A stretch of DNA of 64,000 nt from Hyphomicrobiales bacterium (lineage in GTDB: Bacteria; Pseudomonadota; Alphaproteobacteria; Rhizobiales; Kaistiaceae): assembly GCA_017305635.1 (NCBI GenBank), contig JAFKKF010000017.1, positions 1 through 64,000 on the forward strand. The letters are read 5' to 3'. The position numbers and the translations under genes are program-made. Shown piece by piece: positions 9,947-19,316 of the stretch. The number at the start of each line of letters is the position of its first letter. Within the stretch, counting starts at the first letter, position 1. The notes under the pieces were generated by a model that was not told the DNA's origin, made no database searches, and saw only the letters and a list, made by a program, of their open reading frames with translations.

Positions 9947-10944
9947 CAACGCTCCTTGACGTAGGGCACGCCGCCGGCCTTCGGTGGCGTCGCGTGGCCG
10001 ATGAAGCCGGCAAGCAGGATCACCGTCAGCACATAGGGCAGCGCCTGGATGAACTGCACCGGCACCTCGCCGATGCCGGGAATGCTGGTGCCCTGCAGGC
10101 GGATGGCGACCGCATCGAGGAAGCCGAAGAGGAGGCAGGTGAAGAGCACGGGCACCGGCCGCCACTTCGCGAAGACGAGGGCGGCGAGCGCGATGAAGCC
10201 CTTCCCCGCCGACATCTCCCGGATGAAGCTCGCCGACTGCGCGATCGACAGGTAGGTGCCGGCGAAGCCGCCGAGGATGCCGCCGCAGATCAGGGCCCGA
10301 TAGCGGAGCCAGGTCACCGATATGCCCGCCGTGTCCACCGCGCCCGGGTTCTCGCCGACGGCGCGGAGGCGCAGGCCGAACCGCGTGCGGTAGAGCACCC
10401 ACCAGGTGAAGGGCACGGCGAGGAAGGCGATATAGACGAGGATGTTATGGCCGGAGATCAGGTTGGCGTAGATCGGCCCGATGATCGGCACGGGGCGCAG
10501 CGCATCGGCGAAGGGCAGCGTCAGCTCGGTGAAGCGCGCGGAGTTCGGCAGCTGCGGCGTGCGGCCGCCCTGCCCGAACCAGGCATTGCCGAGCTGGATG
10601 GTCAGGCCCGAGGCGATGAAGTTGATGGCGACGCCCGAAATGATCTGGTTGCCGCGCTGGGTGATCGAGGCATAGCCGTGGAGGAGGCTGAGGAGGATCG
10701 AAGTCGCGATCGCGGCTGCGAGACCGAGCCAGGCGGCATAGGGACCGAAGGTCGGCGATTGCGCCACCACCGCCGCCATCGACGCCGCGGCGAAGGCGCT
10801 GAACAGCATCTTGCCCTCGAGCCCGATGTCGAACACGCCGGAGCGCTCGGCATAGAGGCCGGCGAGCGCGGTGAAGATCAGCGGCACCGAGAGCCGCACC
10901 GTCGAGGCGAGGATGAGGACGAGGTCGGTGACAGTCGTTTCCAT
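9946..10944 (-). CDS. Nucleoside ABC transporter permease 2 (YufQ/NupQ-like)
   Basis: 332-residue integral membrane permease of the branched-chain/BMP importer class (BPD_transp_2). Features are LYAERSGVFDIGLEGKMLF near the N-terminus, VGENPGAVDTAGI in the coupling region, and about eight to ten hydrophobic helices. It forms the channel with the upstream permease and is driven by the two-domain ATPase of the operon. The ATG at 10944 comes 8 bp after the previous stop. Substrate inference (nucleosides) comes from the salvage enzymes directly downstream. Confidence 0.9.
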   Translation of the reverse strand: METTVTDLVLILASTVRLSVPLIFTALAGLYAERSGVFDIGLEGKMLFSAFAAASMAAVVAQSPTFGPYAAWLGLAAAIATSILLSLLHGYASITQRGNQIISGVAINFIASGLTIQLGNAWFGQGGRTPQLPNSARFTELTLPFADALRPVPIIGPIYANLISGHNILVYIAFLAVPFTWWVLYRTRFGLRLRAVGENPGAVDTAGISVTWLRYRALICGGILGGFAGTYLSIAQSASFIREMSAGKGFIALAALVFAKWRPVPVLFTCLLFGFLDAVAIRLQGTSIPGIGEVPVQFIQALPYVLTVILLAGFIGHATPPKAGGVPYVKER

Positions 10945-10952
10945 CGCCCCGC

Positions 10953-12071
10953 TCACGCCGCCTTGTGCGCGGCCTGCGGCCGACGCGCGAAGAGCCGCAC
11001 CAGGGCCGGGCGGAACATGTTTTCGAGCGCCCCGGCGAAGAGGACGACGAGGCCCTGGATGAGGATGATCATCTCGCGCGAGATGTTGGGCACCCAGAAG
11101 GCGAGTTCGGCGCCGCCCTGGTAGAGGATGCCGAAGAGGATCGCGGCGATGACGATGCCGGCCGGGTGCGAGCGGCCCATCAGCGCCACCGCTATGCCGA
11201 CGAAGCCGGCGCCGCTCGGGAACTCGATCTGCAGCTTGCCGTGGTCGCCGAGCACGACGTTCACCGCCATCAGCCCGGCGAGGCCGCCGGAGATGAGCAT
11301 GGTGATCACCACCGTCCTGACATAGGGGATGCCGGCATAGGTCGCCGCCGTCCGGCTCGTCCCCATGGTGCGAATCTCGTAGCCGAAGCGCGTCCGCCAG
11401 ATGAGCACCCAGACGAGGAGGGCGGCGACGAGGGCGACGAGGAACATGAGGTTGAGCGGCGCGGTGCCGAGCTTCATGCCGAAGAGCTGCATCAGCCAGC
11501 CGAGGCGCGGGATGGCGGCGCCGGTGTCGAAGAGGCGGGTCTGCGGCGACATGGTGCCCGGCTGCTTCATCACGTTGACGAGCAGGTAGACCATCAGCGC
11601 GGCCGCGATGAAGTTGAACATGATCGTCGTGATGACGATGTGGCTGCCGCGCTTCGCCTGCAGCCAGGCCGGGATGAAGGCCCAGGCGGCGCCGAAGGCG
11701 AAGGCGCCAATGCAGGCGGCCGGCACGGTGACGAACCACGGCGCGTAGCGGTCGAGGGCGAGCGCGGCAAGCGCCGCGCCGAGGCCGCCGACATAGACCT
11801 GCCCCTCGCCGCCGATGTTGAAGAGGCCGGCATGGAAGGCGACCGCCACCGCGAGCCCGGTGAACATGAAGCTGGTCGCATAGAAGAGCGTGAAGCCGAG
11901 GCCCTCGCCCGAGCCGAGGGCGCCGCTGATCAGGTAGCCGACGGCCTCCAGCGGGCTCACGCCGATGAACAGCACGACGAGGCCCGAGACGAGGAAGGCG
12001 ACCACCACGTTGACCAGCGGCAGGAGGCCGAACTCAACCCAGCGCGGAAGCTGGCCGTAGGGCGCGCTCAT
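10953..12071 (-). CDS. Nucleoside ABC transporter permease 1 (YufP/NupP-like)
   Basis: 372-residue permease with an N-terminal helix pair (LVNVVVAFLVSGLVVLFIG) before the BPD_transp_2 core; FNIGGEGQVYVGGL and MGTSRTAATYAGI are the family landmarks. It pairs with permease 2. ATG 12071 (MSAPYGQL) is preferred over an upstream in-frame ATG at 12101, which would lie inside the repeat-rich spacer. A 184-bp spacer rich in palindromes separates it from the ATPase gene upstream, and may tune or split expression. Confidence 0.9.
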   Translation of the reverse strand: MSAPYGQLPRWVEFGLLPLVNVVVAFLVSGLVVLFIGVSPLEAVGYLISGALGSGEGLGFTLFYATSFMFTGLAVAVAFHAGLFNIGGEGQVYVGGLGAALAALALDRYAPWFVTVPAACIGAFAFGAAWAFIPAWLQAKRGSHIVITTIMFNFIAAALMVYLLVNVMKQPGTMSPQTRLFDTGAAIPRLGWLMQLFGMKLGTAPLNLMFLVALVAALLVWVLIWRTRFGYEIRTMGTSRTAATYAGIPYVRTVVITMLISGGLAGLMAVNVVLGDHGKLQIEFPSGAGFVGIAVALMGRSHPAGIVIAAILFGILYQGGAELAFWVPNISREMIILIQGLVVLFAGALENMFRPALVRLFARRPQAAHKAA

Positions 12072-12102
12072 GGGCTGCGCTCTCGATGAAGGGCGGCGCA
12101 AT

Positions 12103-12210
12103 CACCTCTCCCCGGTGGGGAGAGGGACTCACCTCTCCCCGCCGGGGAGAGGTCGTGAGCCCGGCGCCAGCCGGGCGAGCGGGTGAGGGGGAGCCGGCGC
12201 AACCGGCTCG
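12103..12210. repeat. Palindrome-rich spacer element inside the nucleoside transporter operon, copy D
   Basis: Three stacked inverted repeats: CCTCTCCCC/GGGGAGAGG twice, then GCCCGGCGCCAGCCGGGC, ended by GGTGAGGGGGAGCC. It is related in style to the REP-like elements elsewhere in the window but differs in core sequence. It lies between two co-directional transporter genes. Confidence 0.6.
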
Positions 12211-12255
12211 AACCTGCCCGCACGCGAACGCTGGCATGGGGATGGCCCTGCCCCC

Positions 12256-13806
12256 TCATTCCGCCGCCTCGGGCTTCTCGATGCCGGCCATCATCAGGCC
12301 GATCTCCTGCTCGCTGACATCGTGCCGCGGCTCGCCGACGATGCGCCCGGCGAACATAACCAGGATGCGGTCCGACAGCGAGCGAACCTCGTCGAGCTCG
12401 ACCGAGACGAGGAGGATGCCCTTGCCGCGGTCGCGCATCTGGACGATCTGGCGGTGGATGAACTCGACCGCGCCGATGTCGACGCCGCGCGTCGGCTGGC
12501 CGATGATCAGGACCTCCGGATCGCGCTCGATCTCCCGGGCGACGACGATCTTCTGCTGGTTGCCGCCGGAGAAGTTCGCCGTCTTCAGGCGCGGGTCGGG
12601 TGGGCGGATGTCGTATTTCTCGATCTCCTCGGCCGCCGCCTTGCGGATCGCCGCTATGTCGAGGAACGGCCCGTTCAGGTAGGCGTCGTCGCCGTGGTAG
12701 CCGAGGATGGCGTTCTCGTTCTCCTCGAAGGGCAGCACCAGCCCCATGTGCTGGCGGTCCTCGGGCACGTGGGCGAGCCCCATGTGGCGAACGGCGCGGG
12801 CATCGAGCCGTCCCGTCACCGCGACCGGCTTGCCGCCGATCACCACGCGCCCGCTTGCGGCGCGGCGAATGCCGGCGATGGCTTCAAGCAGCTCCGACTG
12901 GCCATTGCCGGCGACGCCGGCAATGCCGACGATCTCACCGGCATGCACCGTGAACGAGACGTCGTCCACCATGGTGACGCCGCGGCCGTCCCTGACGGTG
13001 AGGTTCTCGACCTCGAGCACCGGCCTGCCGGGACGCGCCTCGCCCTTCTCGACGCGGAGCAGCACGCGCCGGCCGACCATCAGCTCGGCGAGCTGGCCGG
13101 GATTGGTCTCGCTCGTCCTCAGCGTCGCCACGATCTCGCCGCGGCGCATGACCGAGACCGTGTCGGTCACCGCCATGATCTCGCGGAGCTTGTGGGTGAT
13201 GAGGAGGATCGTCTTCCCCTGTTCCTTCAGCTGCACGAGGATGCGGAAGAGATGGTCGGCCTCGGCCGGCGTCAGCACGCCGGTCGGCTCATCGAGGATG
13301 AGTATCTCGGCGCCGCGATAGAGCGCCTTCAAGATCTCGACGCGCTGCTGCAGGCCGACGGAGAGGTCCGAGATGACGGCGTCGGGATCGACCTCGAGGG
13401 CATATTCCCGCTCCAGCCGCTTCAATTCGGCACGGGCGTGGCCGAGGCCGCCGGCGAGCAGCGCCCCGCCCTCGACGCCGAGGACGACGTTCTCCAGAAC
13501 CGTGAAATTCTCGACCAGCATGAAGTGCTGGTGGACCATGCCGATGCCGGCGGCTATGGCCGCATGGCTCTCGTGGATGGTGGTCGGCCTGCCATTGACG
13601 CGGATCTCGCCGGCATCGGCCTGGTAGAAGCCGTAGAGGATCGACATCAGGGTCGACTTGCCGGCGCCGTTCTCGCCGACGATGCCGTGGATCGTCCCCT
13701 TCGCGACCGAGAGCGAGATGTTCCGGTTGGCGTGGACCGGGCCGAAGCGCTTGTCGATGCCGATCAGCTCGATGGCCGGCGGCGGCGCGGAGGGAGCCTG
13801 GCTCAT
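12256..13806 (-). CDS. Nucleoside ABC transporter ATP-binding protein (two NBDs)
   Basis: 516 residues with two fused nucleotide-binding domains, as in NupA/RbsA-type ATPases. Walker A of domain 1 is GENGAGKSTLM near residue 42, with Q-loop and H-loop present. Domain 2 begins near 260 and has the degenerate loop GVAGNGQSELLEAI and the signature SGGNQQKIVVARE. Start ATG 13806 (MSQAPSAPPP) is chosen over a longer upstream reading. It is separated from the binding-protein gene by 74 bp containing a strong hairpin, which probably lowers its expression relative to the binding protein. Confidence 0.92.
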   Translation of the reverse strand: MSQAPSAPPPAIELIGIDKRFGPVHANRNISLSVAKGTIHGIVGENGAGKSTLMSILYGFYQADAGEIRVNGRPTTIHESHAAIAAGIGMVHQHFMLVENFTVLENVVLGVEGGALLAGGLGHARAELKRLEREYALEVDPDAVISDLSVGLQQRVEILKALYRGAEILILDEPTGVLTPAEADHLFRILVQLKEQGKTILLITHKLREIMAVTDTVSVMRRGEIVATLRTSETNPGQLAELMVGRRVLLRVEKGEARPGRPVLEVENLTVRDGRGVTMVDDVSFTVHAGEIVGIAGVAGNGQSELLEAIAGIRRAASGRVVIGGKPVAVTGRLDARAVRHMGLAHVPEDRQHMGLVLPFEENENAILGYHGDDAYLNGPFLDIAAIRKAAAEEIEKYDIRPPDPRLKTANFSGGNQQKIVVAREIERDPEVLIIGQPTRGVDIGAVEFIHRQIVQMRDRGKGILLVSVELDEVRSLSDRILVMFAGRIVGEPRHDVSEQEIGLMMAGIEKPEAAE

Positions 13807-13837
13807 CCTCGGTATCCGGTCGGGTTGCCCGGGTATC

Positions 13838-13864
13838 GGGCCGTCCGCGCCAGGCGGACGGCCC
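13838..13864 (-). terminator. Strong intergenic hairpin after the BMP-type binding-protein gene
   Basis: An 11-bp perfect stem, GGGCCGTCCGC/GCGGACGGCCC, with a 5-nt loop and no U-tract. It is located between the binding-protein and ATPase genes. Such hairpins commonly protect the 3' end of the highly expressed binding-protein mRNA or partly attenuate read-through. Confidence 0.65.
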
Positions 13865-13880
13865 GCGTTCCATGTGCCGG

Positions 13881-14876
13881 CTATTCCACCGGGCACTTCT
13901 CGTCGGACATGTAGTCGTGGACCTGCACGGTGCCGGCGATGATGTCGGCCTTGGCCTTCTCGACCGCCGCCTTCATGTCGTCGCTGATCAGCGGCTTGTT
14001 GTTGTCGTCATAGGCCCAGTCGACGCCGCTCTCCTTGAGGCCGAGCGCCTGGGTCCCGGACGTCCACTTGTCGTTCTTGGCGTCCGAATAGGCGTTGTAG
14101 ACCGCGACGTCGACGCGCTTCACCATGGAGGTCAGGATCTTGCCGGGGTGCAGCGGGTTCTGGTTGGAATCGACGCCGATGCCGAGCTTGCCGTTGTCGA
14201 CCGTGGTCTGCAGCACGCCGAGGCCGGTAGCGCCGGCGGCGGCATAGACGACGTCGGCGCCCTGGTCGATCTGCGACTTGGCGAGCTCGCCGCCACGCAC
14301 CGGATCGTTCCAGGCGGCGCCGGTGGTGCCGGTCATGTTCTGGATGATCTTGGTCGCGCCGCCGGCCTTGGCGCCCTGCGCGTAGCCGCAGCCGAACTTG
14401 CGGATCAGCGGGATGTCCATGCCGCCGACGAAGCCGACGGTCTTGGAGCCCGACTTCATCGCGGCGAGCAGGCCGACGAGATAGGAGCCCTCGTCTTCCT
14501 TGAAGACGACCGAGCGGACGTTCGGCGCGTCGACGACGGAGTCGACCAGCACGAACTTGGTGTCCGGGAATTCCTTCGAGACCTTCTCCACCGCGTCGGT
14601 CCAGGCGAAGGACAGGGCGACGATCGGGCTGAAGCCGCCGCTCGCGAACTTGCGGATCGCCTGCTCGCCCTGGGTATCGTCCTGCGGCTCGAAGTCGCGG
14701 TAGTCGATGCCGGTCTCGGCCTTGAACTTCTCGGCGCCGTTGTAGCCGGCCTCGTTGAACGACTTGTCGAACTTGCCGCCGGTACCATAGACCAGCGCCG
14801 GCTTGATGTCGGCGGCGAGCGCCGGGCCGGCAGCGATGAAGGCCGCGACGGCGGCTCCGATGAACATGCGTTTCAT
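13881..14876 (-). CDS. BMP-family nucleoside-binding lipoprotein-like ABC substrate-binding protein
   Basis: 331 residues. A Sec signal peptide (MKRMFIGAAVAAFIAAGPALA) is followed by a BMP/Med/PnrA-type periplasmic fold: GGKFDKSFNEAGYNG near 33, VALSFAWTDAVEKV, GFVGGMDIPLIRKFGCGY, YAAAGATGLGV. PnrA relatives bind purine nucleosides. No lipobox Cys follows the signal peptide, so the protein should be soluble in the periplasm. It is the first gene of the seven-gene salvage operon and captures the substrate for the downstream permeases. Confidence 0.92.
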   Translation of the reverse strand: MKRMFIGAAVAAFIAAGPALAADIKPALVYGTGGKFDKSFNEAGYNGAEKFKAETGIDYRDFEPQDDTQGEQAIRKFASGGFSPIVALSFAWTDAVEKVSKEFPDTKFVLVDSVVDAPNVRSVVFKEDEGSYLVGLLAAMKSGSKTVGFVGGMDIPLIRKFGCGYAQGAKAGGATKIIQNMTGTTGAAWNDPVRGGELAKSQIDQGADVVYAAAGATGLGVLQTTVDNGKLGIGVDSNQNPLHPGKILTSMVKRVDVAVYNAYSDAKNDKWTSGTQALGLKESGVDWAYDDNNKPLISDDMKAAVEKAKADIIAGTVQVHDYMSDEKCPVE

Positions 14877-14942
14877 GACGCTTCCCTGTCCTCTACCGTT
14901 TCAAAACGCGCCCGAAGCAGGCCACGCGGCCGGCGCCCGGCC

Positions 14943-14972
14943 GGGAGCCATGCATGGGCAATGCCGGCTCCC
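14943..14972 (-). other. Structured 5' leader of the nucleoside operon
   Basis: The inverted repeat GGGAGCC/GGCTCCC encloses a 16-nt loop, and further GC-rich complementarity (GCCGGC/GCCGGC-type) continues toward the start codon 66 bp downstream. It lies in the presumed leader of the minus-strand operon. It could be an RNA regulatory structure or simply a promoter-region palindrome. I recognise no known riboswitch consensus. Confidence 0.35.
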
Positions 14973-15116
14973 AGATCGCCAGAGACTTGCACGGCGCAGT
15001 GGAATTTTCATGCGCTTTCTTGAGCAATTGGACAAAAACCAACCCCCGGCCTTTCCTCTCACGCCCGGCTTGCTCTATCACTCAGCCGAAGGCCGATGCG
15101 CGGAAAAGGGGCAGCC

Positions 15117-16142
15117 GTGACTTCACAGAGCGACGAGCTTCCGCGGATACCGCCGCCCGCCCTCATCGGCGACATTGGCGGCACCAACGCCCGCTTCGCC
15201 CTGGTCACCGGCGACGCGATGACGCGCTTCCCCGACGAGCAGGGCGCCGACTACGCGACGATCGACGACGCGATCGCCCATGCGCTCGAAAAGTCCGACA
15301 CGGCGAAGCCGCGCTCGGCGGTGCTGGCGCTGGCCGGCCCGATCCAGGGCGACGCCGTGCCGCTCACCAACAGTCCGTGGGTCGTCGAGCCGAAGCGGCT
15401 GATCAAGCGCTTCGGCCTCGAGGAGGTGATCCTCCTCAACGACTTCGAGGCGCTGTCGCTGGCGCTTGCCGATTTCACCGAGGGCGATCTCGATTTCATC
15501 GGGGACGCCCGCCCCGAGCCCGACCGGCCGCGCGTCGCGCTCGGCCCCGGCACCGGCCTCGGCGCCGCCGCGCTCCTCCATGTGCGCGGCATGTGGGTGC
15601 CGGTGCCCGGCGAAGGCGGCCATGTCGACCTCGCGCCGGTGACGCCGCGCGACTTCGCGATCTGGCCGCATATCGAGAAGCCGCACCCGACCGGTGGGGT
15701 CAGCGGCGAGACGCTCCTCTGCGGCGCCGGCCTCGTCCGCCTCTACCGCGCGGTCGCCGCAACCAACGGCGCCGCGGCGCCGCTCGCCACGCCTGCCGAC
15801 ATAGCCGCGGCCGGGCTCGCCGGCAGCGACGCCTCGGCCACCGAGACGCTCGACCTCTTCGCCACCTATCTCGGCCGCCTCGCCGGCGACCTGGCGCTGG
15901 TCTTCGTGGCCACCGGCGGCGTCTATCTCGCCGGCGGCATCACCGGACACATCGCGCCGGCGCTGAAGTCCGGCCGCTTCCGCGAGGGCTTCGTCGACAA
16001 GTATCCGCACGGGCCGATGCTCGAGCGCATGGCGACGGCGATCATCACCAAGCCCTACGCGGCGCTCGACGGCATCGCGGCGCTCGCCCGCAACCCGATG
16101 CGTTTCGGCGTCGAGCCGGGCAGCCGCGTCTGGCGCGCCTGA
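15117..16142 (+). CDS. glk: Glucokinase
   Basis: About 341 residues of the bacterial glucokinase (ROK-distinct, Glk) family. It phosphorylates glucose with ATP to glucose-6-phosphate. The ATP phosphate-binding motif is GDIGGTNARFAL near residue 18; the sugar-binding region includes LNDFEALSLAL and the motif PGEGGHVDLAPVT; adenosine-binding glycine stretches follow (GGVYLAGGI). GTG 15117 is preferred because AAAAGGGG lies just ahead of it; an ATG at 15096 would add seven residues. It is divergent from the nucleoside operon and convergent with the orphan binding protein. Confidence 0.93.
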   Translation: MTSQSDELPRIPPPALIGDIGGTNARFALVTGDAMTRFPDEQGADYATIDDAIAHALEKSDTAKPRSAVLALAGPIQGDAVPLTNSPWVVEPKRLIKRFGLEEVILLNDFEALSLALADFTEGDLDFIGDARPEPDRPRVALGPGTGLGAAALLHVRGMWVPVPGEGGHVDLAPVTPRDFAIWPHIEKPHPTGGVSGETLLCGAGLVRLYRAVAATNGAAAPLATPADIAAAGLAGSDASATETLDLFATYLGRLAGDLALVFVATGGVYLAGGITGHIAPALKSGRFREGFVDKYPHGPMLERMATAIITKPYAALDGIAALARNPMRFGVEPGSRVWRA

Positions 16143-16151
16143 TCCCTTCGT

Positions 16152-17057
16152 TCAGTAAAGGCTGACCGGGAAGTAGCGGAGATAGAGCTCGGCATAGACG
16201 CCCTTGTCATGGATCGATTCCATGGCCGCGTTCAGTGCCCGCCGCAGGTCCCCGGCATCGGGGGGCACCGCGATCGCCATGCCATTCCCGAAGAAGTGCG
16301 GCTCGAGATAGGCGCCGCCGGCAAAGGCGCAGCAATTGCCGGCCGCTTCGCTCTGCAGCCAGAAGCTCGACTGCACGCCGTCGCCGAAGAGCGCCTCCGC
16401 CTCGCCGGCCTTCAGCGCGGCGCGCGCCGCATCGGCGTTCGGATAGGCCTTCGCCACCGCCTTCGGGAAGAAGGCGGCGAGATAGGCGGCGTGCGCCGTG
16501 CGCTCGACCACCGCGACCGTGCGGCCGGTGAGCCCCGCCGGCGTGATGTCCGGCGGGGCGGCGCCGCGGCGGACCACGAAGCGCGCCGGCGAGCGGAGAT
16601 ACACATCGGAGAAGTCCAGCTTGGCGCGCGCATCCGCGGTGATGGCGATGCCGGCGATGATCGCGTCGGCATTCTTGTTCTCGACCGCGGCGGCGAGATC
16701 GGACCATGGCCGCGCCTGGATGGTGCAGGGAATGGCGAGCTCGGCGCAGATGGCGCGGGCGAGGTCGATGTTGAAGCCGGTCAGGTGTCCCGTCGTGTCG
16801 AGGAAATTGAACGGCGGATAGTCGTCGGTGGTGACGAAGCGGATCGCCTGCACCGCCCCCGCCGGCGGACGCTCGACCCGGCGCTTGGGGTCCCAGAAAT
16901 TGGGAATGGTCACCTCGGGCCGGGCTTCCGCCGCGACCGCGCGCGGAACGTCGAGGCCCGCCAAGAGCGTCGACGCAACCATGGATAGGCATATCGGCAC
17001 AACCAGGCCGAGGATGCGCGAGCCAACCCTGTGAAAGCAGGCGATTTTTTTGGACAC
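16152..17057 (-). CDS. Orphan periplasmic solute-binding protein, family 3
   Basis: 301 residues with an N-terminal signal segment (about 1-43, ending AVAAEA) and an SBP_bac_3 domain from about 68 (FVTTDDYPPFNFLDTTGHLTGFNIDLARAI). The ligand loop IAGIAITADARAKLDFSDVY and a paired Cys motif (NCCAFAGG) are visible. The family usually binds amino acids or organic acids. No permease or ATPase gene is adjacent, so it may serve a distant transporter or act as a sensor. The start is GTG 17055-17057. The region upstream is shared with the glycosyltransferase. Confidence 0.85.
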   Translation of the reverse strand: MSKKIACFHRVGSRILGLVVPICLSMVASTLLAGLDVPRAVAAEARPEVTIPNFWDPKRRVERPPAGAVQAIRFVTTDDYPPFNFLDTTGHLTGFNIDLARAICAELAIPCTIQARPWSDLAAAVENKNADAIIAGIAITADARAKLDFSDVYLRSPARFVVRRGAAPPDITPAGLTGRTVAVVERTAHAAYLAAFFPKAVAKAYPNADAARAALKAGEAEALFGDGVQSSFWLQSEAAGNCCAFAGGAYLEPHFFGNGMAIAVPPDAGDLRRALNAAMESIHDKGVYAELYLRYFPVSLY

Positions 17058-17243
17058 AACCGACCGTAGTGGCTTCCGTGAATCCGTCTTGGCGTTGATT
17101 ATACCAAGCGGGGCTGCCCGGCGTCAGCCATCGATGCCGGGCGATCCCGGGGGGAACTGCCACTGTCCGGTCAAGATCGCCTGGCGCGTCGCGACGGGGA
17201 CGCTTCGTTTGCGACCGAGGAGGAGGACTGCCGCGACCTGGCG

Positions 17244-18935
17244 TTGCGGCTGGGGGTGCCGTTCGTGCCGGCCGTCCCGGCTCAGCCCGGCCGGCCAGCA
17301 CAGGCGGAACTGGTCGCGATCGGCGCGACGCGCGCCTGCCTCGCCAATGGCCGGCTCTACCTCGCTCCCGAGCCCGACAAGTTCGCGAAGGTCGCGGCCT
17401 GGCTCGAGAACCATCCGGAGCAACGTTGCCGGCTCGCCATCTCGACGCCGGCGGCGATCCGCGATGCGCTTCTGGCGACCGACAACATGGAGGTCGCCGA
17501 GAGAGTCGTCGGCACCCTCTCCAGGGCGCATCCGGAATTCTCCGCCCGGCATGTCCTCTCGCGTTGCCAGATCATCTTCGGCCTGCTTCTCGTCGCGTTC
17601 CTTGCCGGCTGTCTCGTCCTCGCCTGGCGTCCGACGCTCCTCCTCCTCAACCTCGCCATGGGAACGCTCTTCTTCGGCATGGCGGTGCTTCGCCTCATCG
17701 CCGTGGCGCGGCTCGCGCGCTTCGGTCCGCGCCGCCCGCCGCGCATCGCCATGGGGGAGGACGAGGCGCTGCCGGTCTATACCGTGCTGGTGCCGCTCTA
17801 CGGCGAGGCGCGGGTCGTCCGCGATCTCGTCCACGGCCTGCAATCGCTCGACTGGCCGCCGGACCGCCTCGACGTGAAGCTGATCCTCGAGGCCGACGAT
17901 GCGGAGACGCGTCGCGCTGCCGAGACGGCCGTCGGCGGCACCCCGTTCGAGATCGTCGTCGTGCCGCCGGTGCTGCCGCGCACCAAGCCGCGGGCGCTCG
18001 TCTATGCGCTTCAATTCGCCCGCGGCGAGCTGGTCACCGTTTACGATGCCGAGGATCGTCCGCATCCGATGCAGCTCCGCGAGGCCCACGCCGCCTTCAG
18101 CCGCGGCGGCGCGGACCTTGCCTGCCTGCAGGCGCCGCTCCTCATCGACAATCTCCGGGCGGGCATGCTCGCGCGCTACTTCGCGCTCGAATATGCCGCG
18201 CTCTTCGACGGCCTGCTGCCGGCGCTCGCCGCGCTCCACATGCCACTGCCCCTCGGCGGGACCTCCAACCATTTCCGGCGCGACGCGCTGGAGAAGGCGG
18301 GCGGCTGGGATCCCTACAACGTCACCGAGGATGCCGACCTCGGCATCCGCCTCGCGCGCCTCGGCTATCGCTGCGACACCATCACCCGCCCGACCTGGGA
18401 GGAGGCACCGGTCGCGCCGCGGGCGTGGCTTGCGCAGCGGACGCGCTGGTTCAAGGGCTGGATCCAGACGTTCCTGGTCCATACCCGCCAGCCGGTCGCC
18501 CTCGCCCGCCAGCTCGGGCCGCGCGGCACCGTCGGCTTCCTCCTCGCCGGCATCGGGATGCTGGTCTCGGCCATCATCCATCCGATCTACGTCATCAACG
18601 TCGTCCTCACCGCACTCGACCCGCTGTCGCTGTGGAGCGACGGCAGTGCCCTCAGCGCCGCCGTGGTCGGCTTCAATCTCTTCAATCTCGTCGTCGGCTA
18701 CTATGCCGCCATCCGGCTCTCATGGCGCACCATGCGTCTCCGCAACCGCCGGCGGCAGATGCTCGCGCTGGTCACCCTGCCCTTCTACTGGCTGCTGATG
18801 TCGGTCGCCTGCCTCAGGGCGATATGCCAGCTGGCGTGGCGTCCGCACTACTGGGCGAAGACGCCGCATCGCGGGCGCAGGCCCGCGGCAGAGGCCGAGG
18901 CGGAGTCGGCCGCCTTTCCCCCGAACGGAGGCTAG
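17244..18935 (+). CDS. Processive family 2 glycosyltransferase (cellulose synthase-like), N-terminus uncertain
   Basis: About 563 residues from a TTG at 17244. Two N-terminal membrane helices ([37 protein letters not shown]) precede a GT2 domain with the D,D,D,QxxRW signature: [25 protein letters not shown] and QRTRWFKGW. Three or more C-terminal helices follow, so it should polymerise and extrude a glycan at the inner membrane. Coding-like sequence of the same frame continues upstream (GQDRLARRDGDASFATEEED) but no ATG or GTG is found in that frame. An ATG at 17134 in another frame would join it if the G6 run at 17149-17154 differed in length. Partner genes such as bcsB are absent. Confidence 0.8.
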   Translation: MRLGVPFVPAVPAQPGRPAQAELVAIGATRACLANGRLYLAPEPDKFAKVAAWLENHPEQRCRLAISTPAAIRDALLATDNMEVAERVVGTLSRAHPEFSARHVLSRCQIIFGLLLVAFLAGCLVLAWRPTLLLLNLAMGTLFFGMAVLRLIAVARLARFGPRRPPRIAMGEDEALPVYTVLVPLYGEARVVRDLVHGLQSLDWPPDRLDVKLILEADDAETRRAAETAVGGTPFEIVVVPPVLPRTKPRALVYALQFARGELVTVYDAEDRPHPMQLREAHAAFSRGGADLACLQAPLLIDNLRAGMLARYFALEYAALFDGLLPALAALHMPLPLGGTSNHFRRDALEKAGGWDPYNVTEDADLGIRLARLGYRCDTITRPTWEEAPVAPRAWLAQRTRWFKGWIQTFLVHTRQPVALARQLGPRGTVGFLLAGIGMLVSAIIHPIYVINVVLTALDPLSLWSDGSALSAAVVGFNLFNLVVGYYAAIRLSWRTMRLRNRRRQMLALVTLPFYWLLMSVACLRAICQLAWRPHYWAKTPHRGRRPAAEAEAESAAFPPNGG

Positions 18936-19297
18936 TGCCTCGCCAGCCAGGCCTTCATCTCGGCGATCTCCGTCTCCTGCGCCCTCACGATCGCCTCGGC
19001 GAGCGCCTTGATCTGCGGGTCCCTACCGTACTTGAGAACGACCTCGGCCATGTCGATGGCGCCCTGGTGGTGCGGGATCATCATGGTCACGAAGTCCTTG
19101 TCGACATCGCCGGTCATGGCCATGCCGTGCATGCCCTGCATCATCTTCTCGTTGGCCGCCTCGAAGGCCTTCACCGCCTCTTCATCGCCCATGGCCATCC
19201 CGCCCATCTGCGACATGTCGTGACTCATCTCCGCCGCATAGGCCGCGACGGGAAGCATCGCGACGAGGACGAAGAGCGCGTTCCGGCGCGTGGTCAT
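18932..19297 (-). CDS. DUF305 / CopM-like periplasmic copper-associated protein
   Basis: About 121 residues. The signal peptide ([21 protein letters not shown]) leads to a Met- and His-rich segment ([16 protein letters not shown]) and a DUF305 helical domain with the conserved [12 protein letters not shown] motif. Relatives such as CopM bind Cu(I)/Ag(I) in the periplasm. ATG 19297 is preferred to 19303 because GGAGGGG is then 8 bp away rather than abutting the codon. It follows csoR on the same strand by 19 bp and overlaps the glycosyltransferase stop by 4 bp. It is presumably CsoR-controlled. Confidence 0.86.
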   Translation of the reverse strand: MTTRRNALFVLVAMLPVAAYAAEMSHDMSQMGGMAMGDEEAVKAFEAANEKMMQGMHGMAMTGDVDKDFVTMMIPHHQGAIDMAEVVLKYGRDPQIKALAEAIVRAQETEIAEMKAWLARH

Positions 19298-19316
19298 GTT
19301 CATCCCCTCCTTTTCT

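Noticed and set aside
14877..15116. Purine riboswitch before the nucleoside operon
   Set aside because: A hairpin is present but the conserved three-way-junction nucleotides of purine aptamers are not seen.
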